From: Sarcomyxa edulis | Lineage: Eukaryota; Basidiomycota; Agaricomycetes; Agaricales; Mycenaceae | Assembly: GCA_009761415.1 (NCBI GenBank) | Contig: QUOL01000012.1 | Coordinates: 1,007,001 to 1,071,000 of the forward strand | Reading direction: 5' to 3' | DNA: 64,000 nucleotides | Part shown: piece after piece, positions 22,334 through 35,886 of the stretch | Position numbering within the stretch: position 1 is the stretch's first letter | Layout of the letters: each line of letters begins with the position of its first letter | Position numbers and translations under genes: made by a program | The notes under the pieces: model-generated | Databases searched by the model: none | Told to the model about the DNA's origin: nothing | What the model saw: the letters and a program-made list of their open reading frames with translations, nothing else

Positions 22334-24238
22334 ATGGGGTCTACCACTACAGTCGATACAGTACGAGGTGTGTTGGCTATGCCACCAGTCGACGGCTATA
22401 GGGGAGGGTCACTGTCAGTATTTCCTCGTTATAACGCGTTGATTGACATGCTGCCCGCCGAATTGCTCCGTCGTATGTTTACTCTTGGTGCTGAAGACGA
22501 CTACCCATATGCCGACTCCCCATTTCTGCTCAAACCGTTGAATCAGGATCCCCGCGCTTTTCGTACTACCAACTTTCAACTCAGTGTCTCTGGAGTTTCT
22601 AAACGATGGCGCGAAGTAGCATTGGGTACTTCTTCGCTGTGGTCGACCCTGCATTTTAGGACGCCTGCTCATATTGGTGAGTGCAAGCGTCTCGTTATAA
22701 CGTTGAACAAATTAACATGCTAGTTCGTATCATTTGCGCTTTTAGATCGAGCCATTGCATACCTTGAACGATGTTCAGCATCGTCACGGCTCCTCGACAT
22801 CTTCGTAGACACCGTCGCACCGTCGAAGCACAAACCAGGCTTTACTCTTTGTCGCGACGAATTTGACACGGTTTTCGATATCATCACTCCCCACGTCAAG
22901 CGTTGGCGTGCTTTCCACCTTAAAATCCGAGACAACGTATGCAAAGCAGGAGCCCGTAAATACCTCAGTCGCTGCGGACCTGCACCCAACCTCGAGACTC
23001 TTCAGTTGTATCATTTCGAGGACTACACAACGGTCGACGATCTCCACGAGGCTACATATCGGACTCCTGTTATTGTATTCGACAACGTGGTACCTAATAT
23101 AAAGAACGTCTCCCTCATTGGCGTCAATCTTCCTTGGGGCGTCACGACCTTCTTGAAGAACCTCCATACCCTCGAACTCGCTCTTCATCCCGATAATATA
23201 CGGCCCTTCTATCAGCAGTGGGAGCAACTCTTTCGCGACAGCCCCACTCTGCAACGATTATTCCTACATTATTCGGGGCCTCGTATGGTCATGCCGAATG
23301 GTGACCTAGCTATATGGCCAAGCACGAAAAATATCATTCACCTTCCTCAACTCTACGAACTGAGCCTCACAGATCTAGACCCAGACTACTTATGCTCAGT
23401 CATGGAACGCCTTCGGCTGCCTGAGGTGAAGACTCTCAGTCTATGTCTCCCTGAGCAGGAGGATTCTCCAGAGCAGGACTCCACACATTTCCTCGAGCTC
23501 CTTGCTCAAGGCGCACCATCTACTTCTGATGGTGTCAGTACGAGTCTAGTCGCCGTGAGCAATCCGACGAACGGAGGAAGTTCTAGCTCAAGCAGTCCCC
23601 TCGAACGCAACACAGTCACTCTCCCGTCCCGTCCACTGCCACATCTCGACAAACTGGAGAAGCTCGCGGTCGCAGAGCTGGCTTGTAGTGCAGAAAGTTG
23701 GAGGACGTTTTTGAGAGCTCTGACTGGGCTCAAAGTACTTGAAATCAACTTCGAAACATTGGGGGACCAGCTCTTCGAGGTTCTGTTAGAGGGGGACGAA
23801 TGCATCACCCCGCATTCTGATGATTCTGATTCCCCAGAAAGGGCCTCGCCGAAGAACGAGGGGAAGGGGAAGGCCAACTTATTCAATGGGTCCAATGGAG
23901 CCTCTTGTTGCGTTCCCCCACGTCGCGCGTTTCTACCTCATCTAGAAACGATCAAAATTACCGCTTCTGGTGAGCAGGTGTCAGCTCTGATTGCGTATCG
24001 CGAGTCGTGTGGAGCGGCCAAGGTGAGAAGATGGCTTGTGAAGACCTCACCGACGATCAGAGAACAAGATCGGGTTCTTGACACCTTAATATTAGAGGGA
24101 TGGGAAGGTGGTGAGGTCAAAATTGAGACCTTCGAGGATGATGAACCGGATGAGGGGGAGGAAGAGGGGGATAATGATGCTAATGACCAGGAGACTGACG
24201 ACGACGACTCCGATGTGAACCCAGACGAGGGAAATTGA
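22334..24238 (+). CDS. F-box protein with leucine-rich C-terminal region
   Basis: This is probably a substrate-recognition subunit of an SCF ubiquitin ligase. Two exons (22334-22676, 22746-24238) give 611 residues. The F-box lies near residues 35-115: LIDMLPAELLRRMFTLGAED, then VSGVSKRWREVALGTSSLWSTLHF, the usual agaricomycete form with a spacer inside the box. The rest is LRR-like, with repeats such as LPQLYELSLTDLDPDYL, LPEVKTLSLCLPE and HLDKLEKLAVAELACSAES. The last 40 residues are a strong Asp/Glu tract. The upstream codon at 22331 is TTG, so ATG 22334 was chosen. Targets are unknown, and agaricomycetes carry large expanded families of these. Confidence 0.85.
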
Positions 24239-25027
24239 AGCACTGCATGCTCCGGGCGCACCGTGACTCTCTAGCCGGTTCCCTCTCGACACTCATCAAT
24301 TCTCGCATTATCTACAATCCATTGTACGACATACAAACCAAGCTATTCCACATTTTGTATATTTTATTCGCTTTCCTCTCATATCTTCATTGAACATCCA
24401 CAGCTTCCACACGCCACACTCTTCTATCCTTCTCACACGATACCTTCTGAAATTCGCATACCCGACTTCGAGAACGCTATTATACTATACCATACTAGGA
24501 TATTTCTTTTGGAGATGGCGACTAGTTTCCATCTATTCTGTTTTGATTTTGGGCGTCATTTTGGGTTTAAGGTTGAAGATGTATCTAGTTCGATTATTGT
24601 GTATACTAAACTGCATACGTGCGCTTGTGAACTCTAGCTAGTAGCACCGAGATAAGGGCGTCGATGAGTATTACATCGCTTCCCGTCAAAATTCTTGATA
24701 TGGGAATGAATATACCGCTTCGGGTTAGCAGCGATTTAGGACGTTTGTCAAGCAAGCCAGCGATCGTCTTCATAGAAATAGCCAGAGAACACGAGAGCTA
24801 TCGGATGGATGAGTATGTACGAGGAATTCTGATACAAAGGATGATGAGATACACAATATGCGGTTTGCGACGATCTAATAACAAAAAAAACCTTGCGATT
24901 AGTGTAGTAGCGAGTAGTGAGAATAATAAGCGATTTGAGCGAGAGTATAAGGAAAATACTATAATATGGGACAATTGCACGTTGTCCAATCGACGGTCCA
25001 CCGAAAACAAACACAGGGATATGTGCG
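24239..25027. other. intergenic, between convergent genes
   Basis: AT-rich sequence between the F-box gene and the protease gene. A hydrophobic 83-codon frame at 24390-24641 starts at a non-AUG-like position, has no homology I recognise and probably lies in the F-box 3' region. No gene is supported. Confidence 0.45.
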
Positions 25028-28000
25028 CTAGCCTCTCATTCTGATGGCTTTCCCCGTTCCTGGAGGGTTATTGCTAGCTTTCGACGGAGTCTTGCCCTTC
25101 GCCGGCGCAACATCCACGACATATTCGATCTCGTCGTCTGAACTGTCCACCACCTCGACCACTTTCCCCTCCAAAACATCCTTCTTCTTCTGCTCCTCCT
25201 TCAATGCGCGGTCTTTCTTCCATTCGACTGAAAGCTCCTGGATTCGTCTTGCAAGCTTCTCTCGGAAACCGCCAATAGCTGCATCATCCCAGTCACGTTG
25301 TCGCTGCGCCATGGGAGTTGTAGGCTTCGTTTTCTGAGGAGAGCGATCAGCTGGGTTTCCTCGATTTAGCACAATTCAGACGAGTACAGTACTGACCATG
25401 ATGACATCACAATAATGTTTCGGATCTTTCATGAACGTCTGTGCCAAATGTAAGAGGTACAAGCCGCAGTCGCAGAAATTCGGCTGAACAGGAACCTAGA
25501 TGGTAAAAAGGACAGTTGAATGACAGGCGACTTATCGGAAATGGGAAAACTTACGGAAGCTTGTTTCGCGCAAGCGTCTCTAATGTCATCGAGATTTCTC
25601 TTATCCTTGGCTTCCATCTTGATGTAGTGCCTGAGTATCTTGTGCGCCTGAGGATGACGCGAACCCAGAGAATCCAGAGTGAAGATATATGTTCTAGGAC
25701 ATCATACAGTCAGTAACAACGAGGTATATGCATGGAGTGGAACGCACTGGGGTATTTGGCTTTGCACGGGACCATCTATTGGGTTATCAACGGGCTCGTC
25801 GACCGGCTCGTCGTCTTCGTCTACATCCATCATATCGGGCTCCGGTCTTGGTGTCGAGACGACCTTCTGCTTGCCCTTCTTACCATAGAAGTTGGCAGGT
25901 TGGATGGGAATTTGTGGTTCGGAGGCCATGACAACATCATCCATCTCGAAGAGGGTCGAGGCGTCATTATTCGGGAAATTATCATCGTCCAATGTGGATT
26001 TGTCGGAATCTGGACAGTCCACCACCATGGGTTCAATTTCTTTGTTCCTGGCTTCAACACCCGGTTTGGAGACAATCATGCTTATATCGTCATCTTCGGA
26101 GTCGGTCAACGGAGACGAAGGACGGCCTTCCCTGGCAAACGCATCACCGTTGGATGAAGCTTTGAGGCCAATGGAATCTCGACGTGCATTGTCGTCCCTG
26201 ACGGGAGAACCACTGCGATCGCTGCTAGGTCCTGCCGATATTGAGCAACTACTCTTGAAAAGCTCTTGAACTTCTTGCTCTTCTTGCTCTTCCTTCTCTC
26301 TAGCGCTCTGTGTAGGGCTACCTGGGCCTTTGGAGACGGGATCCAATAGCGGAGGTGATTCTGCAGATATCTCTGCAGCTTGGGAAAGACGAGCACGACC
26401 TCTCGTTGATATGGGAGCGGATTCGAAGGTGGGAGGCAGGAGGCTGTACTCTGGTAGATAGATAATCGCTAAATACCAGTGAACGCTGCCCTCGTCTTGT
26501 AAGTCTATACGTCCCTTGGATTTCTTTGAATCACTTACTGCTCGTTGATAGGGACAATTATATATTTCTTGTCAAAAAAATCGAATTTGGATGTCCATTT
26601 CCGTACACTCTGGTAGCCTTCTTCTAGGCTAAACGAATGCGTAGAAAGTCATCGGCACCGCATAGACAAGGGACAAAACTCGACTTACTTCTTTTTCTGC
26701 AATTTCTTGTAGAAGAAAGAGCTGAAGACGTGGACATCTTTCGCCAGCTCCGGATCCGTCTCTTCCAGCTCCTTGAGCCACAGTCTGACAGTTTACAACG
26801 ATCAAACCATAATAGTCGTATGACAGATGGGAAAACGTACTTTAAACCAAATTCAATCAGTGTATCATTGAGGAACTCTCCGGGTTGTAAGCGGTTGAGA
26901 TCTGCATTCGTGATATTGACAGCTCCAGTAGCACCAGGGGGGTAGACCAAGATGCTTAAGACCTCGCATGATCAGAATGGCACGATGGATCTTTGACTGG
27001 AAGACGAATACTCACATCTCATCTGGATCCACTGGCGGTGAGGGTCGAGCTTCAGATGCTGCTGCTGACTGACGCGCCGACTTGCGAAGAGGTATTGGAG
27101 GGGTGCTTATATCGATATCGATGCCTTGACTAAGAGGCAGTGAGCACTCTCTTCACATCCGAACAATATAAGCCACACACGCGGGAACCCTCGATATTCT
27201 GCGGGGCTTAGGCACGGACGAGATAATCTCAACAGGTGATTCATCACAGTCTGGCGGTGTATTTCGTGTTTTCTTGAAATTAGGAAGTTTTCTGAGTTGG
27301 GAGGTAGAAGCGGGCGGAGGGGTTGAGGATATAACATCGATGGGGCCTGTTGGTGGTGGAGAATCGGGTAGGCTGACAGTACTGCGCTCAAACTGGGCAC
27401 ATTTCATATTACTGCGTTGCATGGCTGCCTCCCAGACTGAAGCAGATGCTGGACCACTGAGCCATACCCGTGGATCAGTCAGGTAAATCCAAACTGGTAG
27501 AGTTGACACGCACTTGATGCTGTGAGCATTGACATGCATCTTCAGTAGACTGACCAGCCGATGGTAATTGGCCAGAGAGCTAGCATTCAAGGTGTTGAAC
27601 TTGAGAGTGATGGTTCCTCGTCCGTAACCAGTCCCTGAGCGTAATTATTCGATGACGGTCTGAAAAATATTCTGTAATTGATTGCATACCTGGTACAAAC
27701 CATTCGGAGTATCTGTTCGTAGTGACTGGTTTGGGCGGTTTGCTTGTCACTATCTGAATCACTAACGTCTTTCCGTTCATATTCCCGTTCACAAGGGTGC
27801 ACTGTATGGTAGGCTGTTAAAAATTGTACCTTTTGCAACAATGGGACAATTTCACCTCGGCAGACTCGATGTCACGATCCATCTTGAAATGCACTACGTG
27901 TTTTGGTACCTGGACGGTGAGCTTGGGGGGACGGGCACCATCCCATGAGACCCTGCACTCGTCCTTGAAATGCTTGAACCCAAAATACATCTCGGGTATC

Positions 28001-28827
28001 ACCAGACCTTCCTTCCTGTCAGCTACCGCTTTACCCTTATTTGTGAACAATGTCGACGATGTTGCGACAGGATCAAGTTGAAGGGGTGTCCTGGTTCCCT
28101 GATGAGTGGAATATACAGTTATGGTAAGCCAAGGCGTGTAAAATGAGTGAGGATGTTTACCGTCGAAGTTCTAGGCTTCATGGATGTTGTTTTCTTGTGT
28201 ACATCTCGTAAATTGATATGTGGAATTTCTTTGTTCGAAGTCGACGCGAAATTATTGTCGTATATCTCTATCTTCGCTTTGACATTGGAAGGCTTGTCTG
28301 AGAGTTTTTCCGGGGTAAACTCTTCTATTCCGTCTTCTGAGTCAAACTCCAGTTTTCTCTTGTTTATTCTTTGCTCTATTGCCTTGATGGAAGACGTCGG
28401 CTTTGAGCTGTCGAACAGGCCTGTTTTGGGTTCATAATCAAGGACGGGCGGGCGGGCGATTGGAGACGAATTGCGGCCACTAAGGAAGTCAAGTTCGTCG
28501 CGGTCAAGAGTCCTTGTCTTGGGTGGCATGTATGGTGTCCCCATGTCTTCGTCGACGTCGTCTACGTTATGTATGACAACATTCGCCAAGATTGGTTTTT
28601 TGTTTCCTGAAAGACGGAAGGCTTAGGCGACACGCAGAAGATGGATGCTTGATACAATGGAGAATACCTTTGACTAGCCCTTTGATCGACCGCAGGGGCT
28701 GCCCAGGTAGTTCACCCTTGCGGCGACTCCGAATTCCTGTCGACGTACTATCAAATTCCTGCTTCTGCCGTTTAGCAGATGGAGGTGCTATTACTTGTTT
28801 AGCAGTAGAGTTTCCAACGCGGGCCAT
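25028..28827 (-). CDS. ulp2: Ulp2/SENP6-7-type SUMO protease
   Basis: This C48 cysteine protease removes SUMO chains in the nucleus. The N-terminus (MARVGNSTAKQVIAPPSAKR) is basic and disordered. A PH-like region follows (EMYFGFKHFKDECRVSW to TLKFNTLNASSLANYHRL). The catalytic domain opens with YPPGATGAVNITNADLNRLQ and PGEFLNDTLIEFGLK, then HVFSSFFYKKL and KWTSKFDFFDKKYIIVPINE. The catalytic His is in HVHWYLAIIYLP, the Asp in YIFTLDSLGSRHPQAHK, and the Gln and Cys in QPNFCDCGLYLLHLAQ. Between the His and Asp blocks (about 25710-26400) lies an acidic, Ser-rich insertion of more than 200 residues, as in SENP6/7 and Ulp2 rather than Ulp1. The C-terminus ends with an acidic patch with a possible SUMO-interacting motif (VVEVVDSSDDEIEYVVDV). 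Confidence 0.9.
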
Positions 28828-29574
28828 TTTGTTCGACTGATCTCCAGAACCAAAACCAAGTGGGTTGGGTGTACGAGTGAATCCATAGGTCTAAAGAAGA
28901 AATCTGAGAAAAAGGACTATGCAATTTGATCGCGACTAACATTGGATGGTGGCCGAATCTGGGTGGGTGCATTGACCCAGCTATGGTCAAGAGCGTGAAT
29001 AAGATATGTGTATTACATATGTATGTCACTCACGGTGATTTTGACGCGTCTCGATTACTTTTAGGTATGTATCCACCACTACCAGAGCCAGATGCGACTG
29101 CATGCATGGTGTTAGCGTCATTCCGGTCCTGCTGTTGCATGCCGTGCGTCGAGTAACGAAGCCGTTCGCAGTCTTACAACCCCGCTTGATTGCCAAATGG
29201 AAGTAGAGGGGAAGTCGGAAGCCCTTAAATGCTGAAGAAAAAGAGAGAAACGAAGAGAGGGTGTTTCGATGGGTTGCAAGTCGAGGGTGATCTTCAAGAC
29301 TGAACTCAAGATTTAGCACTGGGCCGTAGAGCCGCCACACAGCTGCAAGCGCTTCCGAGTCTCACACGATCTCGCGTGTCTCCGATCGTTCACGTCCGTG
29401 AGCTTTCAAGTTGTCCTACTAGTAGTGCAATACTATGAGGACTATGGATCGTAGATATGTATTACTGGTAGTGGCGTATATGATATAACATTAGCAGTCC
29501 ATAGTGCGTGGACCAAATGTCCATGCAAGTCGTCTAGATAGCCAGGTCCTGTTTCCAGAATCCCCGAGACTACT
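28828..29574. other. intergenic between two minus-strand genes
   Basis: This is the promoter side of the SUMO protease gene and the 3' side of the phospholipase gene. The open frame at 29026-29340 on the minus strand has no recognisable features. No gene is supported. Confidence 0.45.
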
Positions 29575-32500
29575 CTAGTCATATATTGGGAGCGGTAATA
29601 GCCTGTAAGCTCTATTCAGTAAGAGCACTCGACTACACGACAGTTCGACATATCTCACCTATCGGCATTGAACAAGAAATTGTTTGCAATGTCCTCGCCT
29701 TCGAGAAAACGGTTCGGATATACAACTGAGCAGCAAACATAAGCGTCCAACGAAATCACCTTGAACAAGTAACAACATACCTAAGTGTCCGCAAAGCTCT
29801 CCCAAAAGTTTCTCCATCTCATCCCTTTCCCATTTCTCGAAAGGTTCCGCTCCTCGTGCAGGCTTGCGGGTCTTAGGCTCCTTTTCATTGACAGGAGGGG
29901 CATTAGGAGCGTTGGGCGCTGAAGATTCTGCATCTTTGGGACCCAGACTGGACTCGTCCTCCCCAGTAGGATCGGTGTACCTCGACCCTCTATCTTGAGG
30001 AGCTTCTTCAAATGTCTCTGAAGGTATACGAGCAATTGGGTCAGGCGTGTTGCTGTCTCTTGGCTGTGATATGATGGGTCAACACATGTTATTGATGTGA
30101 TAGATTTGGAGCACATACCGGCTGGTTCAATCTCTCGTGATGGAGAACAAACTCCTTGTATTGCTTCCACGTAGTGATAAGATCGTCAGGAATAGCGTGG
30201 AATACCTTTCGGTATATTTCCGTCTATAAGAACTAGTATGAGCAAAATATCTCCGGATAGCGCCTTTATTATAACGCACATTATGGACGGCAGAAGCAAC
30301 CCAGACAGTCTTCCAAAAGTCATCAGAAATGGGATCTTCAAACCCTTGTGGATCGATCTTGGGCTTTGGCGTCAGAAGAGTCCACGTCTTGTTACCCAGT
30401 TTACTGCCGAGATGACGTCGGATGTTTGCCCGAGCACCGGGAGCAGCCTGTTCTTCTTCGTCGGCATCGTCGATTCCAGACCGTGAATGAGGGACCTCAT
30501 CGTCGGTCTTGGCAGACGTAGAAGCACCTGCCGGGGCACCGAATAGTTCACCGTCGACTGTGCGTGCTTGTGAAGGTTGGCTTTCCGTACTTGTAGCGTC
30601 GGTTTCTACTGTACCGTTGCCATCTTTGACTTGACCCTCATTCTCGTCCAACTTATTTTCAAGTTGACCAGATCCGTCCTCGGGTCCTGATTCTTGAGGA
30701 GGATTTGCTGCAACCATCTTCTCTTCCAGAGTGGGAATGACGGCACTGGCAAAACCAGTCTCTTCCTGACCGTCACGCGTGAATGTCTTGCGTTCCTCAG
30801 TAAGCGTTTGGTCTCCAGCTCCGTGTCCAGCTTGATTAGATGCAAGGCCCATTTTACGCAAGCCTTTAATCGCGTTACCTGAGTAAGCTTCTCCCGTACC
30901 TTGGATAGCTGTTGAAGACAGACATATAGTCAATAAATGAACGTCAATTAGATGACGAGAGAGATCTGACCTTGTTCGATGCCATCCATAGTAGTGCTGA
31001 AAAGTGCACCAGCAGCGGTTCGTTGCTGAGACTTCGCGACTCGAGTGACACCGCTGACTTGTCCCTTTTCCTGCTCCGAATCGGGGTCCCAGACAGTCTG
31101 TCCATGTTCAGGCGTAACAGGGTTGTTCGCCATCAAATCCTCCTCGTCTAAGCCATCGACATCAACGCCGACGTGCTCTCGCATCAACCGAACACGAAGC
31201 GTGTGTGCAAACCGTCCAACCTTGAAAGGTTTGCCAGCCATCGTACTGAGATAAATCTTGGTGAGCGCATACAACGATGGATGGGTGCCACCACTGACCA
31301 GTCAATCATATCAGTATCGCGAATTATAGCTGCAAGCTCAGAATCTCTGTCTCCCCGTTGAGACCGTTCGTTGATATTCGCACTCCCGATTATGGCCAGT
31401 CGGTCATCGACGATGCAGACCTTACCGTGGATATAGACCTGTCCATGATCATCAACATATGATTAGTATATGATGGAAGACCACCTACCTGCTCCGTCGT
31501 GAGGACATCACCGCGTAGTTTCGCCCAATTGCGCAGAGAAAACACTGAGATGTAGTCGTCCGGCTGATATACTACGTTAGAAAGGTTCGAAATGAGACTG
31601 AACATATACATACGTCGATGCCTTCTTTTCGTAAGCGTGCAAAGATCGAATTGGGACCTCGAGCAATAGTGCGATTTTGGCACTCCAAGATGATACGGAT
31701 CTGCAGGAAAGAGGAGGGTTGGCAAACGTCGAGACATCTCGAAGAATCATCGACGTACTGCACTAGCATCCGTGTGATCGACAGGGAATGTGAATCCAGG
31801 AAGGACAGGTATCATGATGCAGCACTTCCATGGAGTACCTTCACGATGTGCACGAATAATACGTGCGACCAGAGCGTCACCAATTTGGTTCTCAACCTTG
31901 ACATCGTTCACCACAGTCCTGTACATCGATACGACATTAGTCCACCAATTCGGGAGGGAAATTATATCATACGGCGTACGAAGTGATGAAGAATTGATTC
32001 TCAATGTAGACAAAGTGCTCCGACATTTGGATAGCTACGCCCTTGTCAGATGTTTCCCAGTATTCGAAATGAAGGAAAAACGAACCCTTGAGATAGGCAT
32101 TCTGAATCGAATGCTCAATCCTGCTTGGGGTACCCAATGACCACGGCCCAGCAGAGCGACATATTTGCATCTCGCAAGTACCCGTCAAGCCCATCTGAGT
32201 GAGCTCACCCGGCTTGAACTCAGGGGGTGGAAGCAGGAAAGGCATGACTCGGGAATGATTCTAGTTTTCATAAGGAATTGCGAAAAAAAGTGAGAACCAC
32301 ACAACATACCTTGATGCGAAGCAGATAATTCCATCTAAATTTACGGTCAAGACATGTGTGGGATATATGAGATCCAAAATTTACCTTTGCACAAAATGAC
32401 GAGCTAGATCTCGAGCAGGCTGACCCACGACTTGCATAGCTACATCATGCCTGGACACGGATGTTAGCCATCATACTACGACAAAAGAATCAACGTATCC

Positions 32501-35500
32501 ACCATGGCATTCTCGGCACCTTGGCTCGATCGTACATGTCCTCGTCAGGTTTATTGAGATTGTAGAAATCGGAGAGACGCGGATTGCTGTAATCCTTACC
32601 TGCGCAGGAGTGTTAGTGAGAGGACTATGTAATTCTGGTTTGACGCACCAGGCCAGATAGTAGATTTATCTGCCCCTTCTACATCATCTGGGTCATCGAC
32701 AAGGACGTGCTGGGGAGTATCCCATCTAAATAAATGGATATTTCAGCACCGGCCGAATTAACACCCTAACCACAATAGATCTAACCGTCCAAAGCAAAGA
32801 TCAAGGCCACCCATGAAGGCTATGGCTTGGTCGATGACACACATTTTTTCATGCTAGACTTATCCGTTCAAAAAAAATGAGAGAGCAAGACCTCTGAACT
32901 ATATGCTTACATGAGCCCAGTAAAAGGTCCCCGTCTGGAAATGCGACGGGGATCTCTGTACCATAACATTCGGATGTAATGCTGTAAGTCGTTGTTTGGC
33001 ATAGCTGAGAGCAAGAAAGAAAATCATAAGTGATTGGTTCTCTTTCCAGCCCTACGAACGCTTACTTGCTATCCGTAGGAGTCGTACGATTTGAGACTTC
33101 TTGACTACATGTAAGAATGATCAGCCCGAGCATACTCAATCATGGACAATCGCGCAAACACATACTAGAGAATAATATAAATCTTGACGCCTTCCTTGGC
33201 TTTTCTCTCTAAAAGCCTGTCCAGTCGATATTTATCTTTGTTCGGACGCCGCATTTGGAGTTCTATTGACACAAGCAATCCAAAGGACGTCAAATTGACG
33301 GCTTAGAAGAAGACAAAATTAACGTCAGAACATACCAGGTGATAACCACCAATCGTGGATGTAGATAGATTCTCGTGCGAGGAGAATTGCACGAGAGAGA
33401 TTCCAGAAGTAATCGCGCTGACGAGATATGTCAGATTCTTTCACCGATGAAGAAGATTGAAGTGCCACTACTTACTCCGTCGACAAGCCATTGTGCAGCC
33501 ACGTTCAGCCGAATAGGCGAGAAACTGTCGAATCGATTGCTGCCTGTATAATGAGAAGATGCAGCGACTTTTTCGAGAGCAGTGATCCATTGTAGCATCT
33601 GACGCTACAGGGGAAAAATATCAATACACATCAGTCATCCCGATCTACTGATAGGACAGTACGATCCTACCTCATTGCGAGCGAAGAGCTTCAGTCTCAT
33701 CTGCGAATTTTCGATGTAGAACGTATGTCTCGAGACATCAGTAGCGCGCTTCTTCCGTTTCTTATCAGTATCAGGCTGCCAAGGCTGGTCATCTCGATTA
33801 TCAGCATGTTCGTTACCACCAGATAAAGGGTTGGTGTTCGTAGATGGATCTAACATAGGCGTAGCAGCTCGTGAGGATGCTGAAGATACAGAAGATCCGG
33901 AACTGAGCGATGAAGTTTCGGGATCGGCATTTCCACCAGCGCCTGGATGGGAATGGTTGTGATGGTTGAGGTGGAATACTTTCGAGACTTTGCTCGTGAT
34001 GGAGTTCAGCCTGGACCTGGACCTGGCTTCGTGTTCTTTAGGGACCTGTAATTGTTGGTTGTCATTCGTTTCACCGGGGGGTGTATCGTGGTCCGGATGA
34101 AGAAGATTGAGTCCTTGTCTGTAATACCGCTTTGGCCGTTCGATTTTGAAGTCTGAATCTAGTAGAAAAATGTCCCAGACTGCAAGCTACCAATGACTTT
34201 AGTATAGGAAGGAATGCCGGAAGCATAAAGACAGACCTCTCCAGGTTCAACTAGAACGACAAGATAACTCTCTCGCACGGCACACCAGCGAGACTCCTTC
34301 TTCTCTTTCCACGTAGCCGACTTACGCCCGAAACCTCCACCTTTATTGCTGGTGGCTTCAATCCGTAGAAATCCAGCTTTGTACTGCGCGCCACCCGACT
34401 GTGCGAGAGTGATAGAGAGTGCGCTGATCTCCAAAAATCCCGCCAATCGGTTGGCCGCTGGATGGAACATCTGTATATAAAATTCGTCGGAAAGAGCACG
34501 GTAGTACAGTCACGTTCTATGCTCACCACCGCTCGGATGAGTCCAATCAGATAATTCTCCAAAGACTCGCGCTGCATGCGAGCAAAATCAGCATGCCCGA
34601 CAGAACTTCCCTTCTCATGACTTTCTTTCTTGAGGAACTTGAAATAGGGCAAACCTACGAAAGGTAAGGTTCGCATGCATCACGAGGATAAAGTACACAC
34701 AAGACATACTTGTACGCGGAAACTCAGGTAGGTTGTCGACATTCCGATTATAAGCATTAGAAAAGGCATAATGCGTATGAAGGGAGATAAAATCGCGTAA
34801 TTGGCGATAAACCACCCAACGCGCAGCACCGTTCGCATACTCGCACTCAATTCGGAACACGGACTTGTGTCCGTGGAGGGGATGCAGACTATCGCTGACG
34901 CGAATACGTAACCGATGGAAGAGGATGGGTATACGTCGTTCATCCTTTTCGTCGCGTTCGAACCACAATCTCAGCATGAGGGTCGATAGACCACCTGTGA
35001 TGAGTTCATCTGTGATGTTGACGGAATGGGATGTCACGGCTGAGGGACCTGGTGTAGTGGATCCGCCGTGGTGGGTGACGCTTGGGATTAAGGATCGAAG
35101 TCGACCCCATTTAGCGAGTCCAAGCTTGCTTCTGTCGTGCGGGACAGAAGAGGCGCGTCGTAGACCACTAAGCTTCGGGGACGCATGAGCAGTGTCCTCA
35201 CGCAAACTCGGCGAGCCTGGAGCAGGGGACTCGGTTCGTCTGATGTGTTCTCCACCAAAATCGAATTGTGATTTTTCTTCCTTTGGGGACTCATGGAACC
35301 ACTTCATTGGGTTCCAGTTATCGTCCAAAACACGACTATCTCTCCTCTTTCCCTTCTTGTCAGATTGCTCGGCGTATTCCAACGCACTTCTGAATTCTGA
35401 GTCGTCGGCAGGGGCAGACGTGAACGGGAAGCCGTCTTCTTCATTACCAGATTCGTGAATGACATTGCCGTTTGTTTGCTTGGTATTATGTCGTGATGAT

Positions 35501-35745
35501 GCGGGGGAGTTTGGCAGGGAATACGTATAAGATAATGAGCGTGGTGGACCTGTCCTTGCAGAGGGTGTATCTGGAGGAGGATTGCGTAGTTGAGAGACAC
35601 GTTGGTCTGGTAATTCAGAGAACTTGAGGTGCGAATTGGGAGTAGAAGGCGTAGATTCGTCGTGAATTTGCGCTGGCTCTGGATCTAGGTGGTCAGGAAC
35701 TGATTTGTGGGCCTTTGCGGCCTCTACGACGTCGAAAAGAGGCAT
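29575..35745 (-). CDS. phospholipase D (PX-PH type, Spo14/PLD1 family)
   Basis: It hydrolyses phosphatidylcholine to phosphatidic acid and choline at membranes, with roles in vesicle traffic and, in yeast, sporulation. The start [15 protein letters not shown] leads a long disordered N-terminus. A PX-like domain follows ([20 protein letters not shown] to NLPEFPRT, about 34700-34900), then a PH-like region ([22 protein letters not shown] with [16 protein letters not shown]). The first catalytic motif is [18 protein letters not shown] near 32834-32857, and the second is [20 protein letters not shown] near 31406-31431. Both HKD (HxKxxxxD) motifs are intact. A C-terminal extension of several hundred residues is acidic and Ser-rich and ends near [19 protein letters not shown], then LLPLPIYD. 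The gene has many short introns. It is the largest gene in the window. Confidence 0.95.
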
Positions 35746-35878
35746 TAAGAATTATAAGACGGTGAAAAAGATTGGAATAGTTCAAATAAGAGAGTCTGGA
35801 GGTGTCAGGTTGAGAGTAAGAGGGAGAGCTCTAGCCGAACTATAGTGCTGTAAATGGAATATTATTTTAGACGCTATT

Positions 35879-35886
35879 TGACGTCA
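35879..35886. promoter_or_regulatory. TGACGTCA palindrome upstream of phospholipase D
   Basis: A perfect CRE-type TGACGTCA site lies 134 bp upstream of the ATG of the phospholipase gene. It is the consensus of bZIP/ATF-type factors. Occupancy is not shown by sequence. Confidence 0.35.

Noticed and set aside
24390..24641. Hydrophobic 83-codon frame after the F-box gene
   Set aside because: AT-rich 3' sequence, no known family, and no promoter or splice context.
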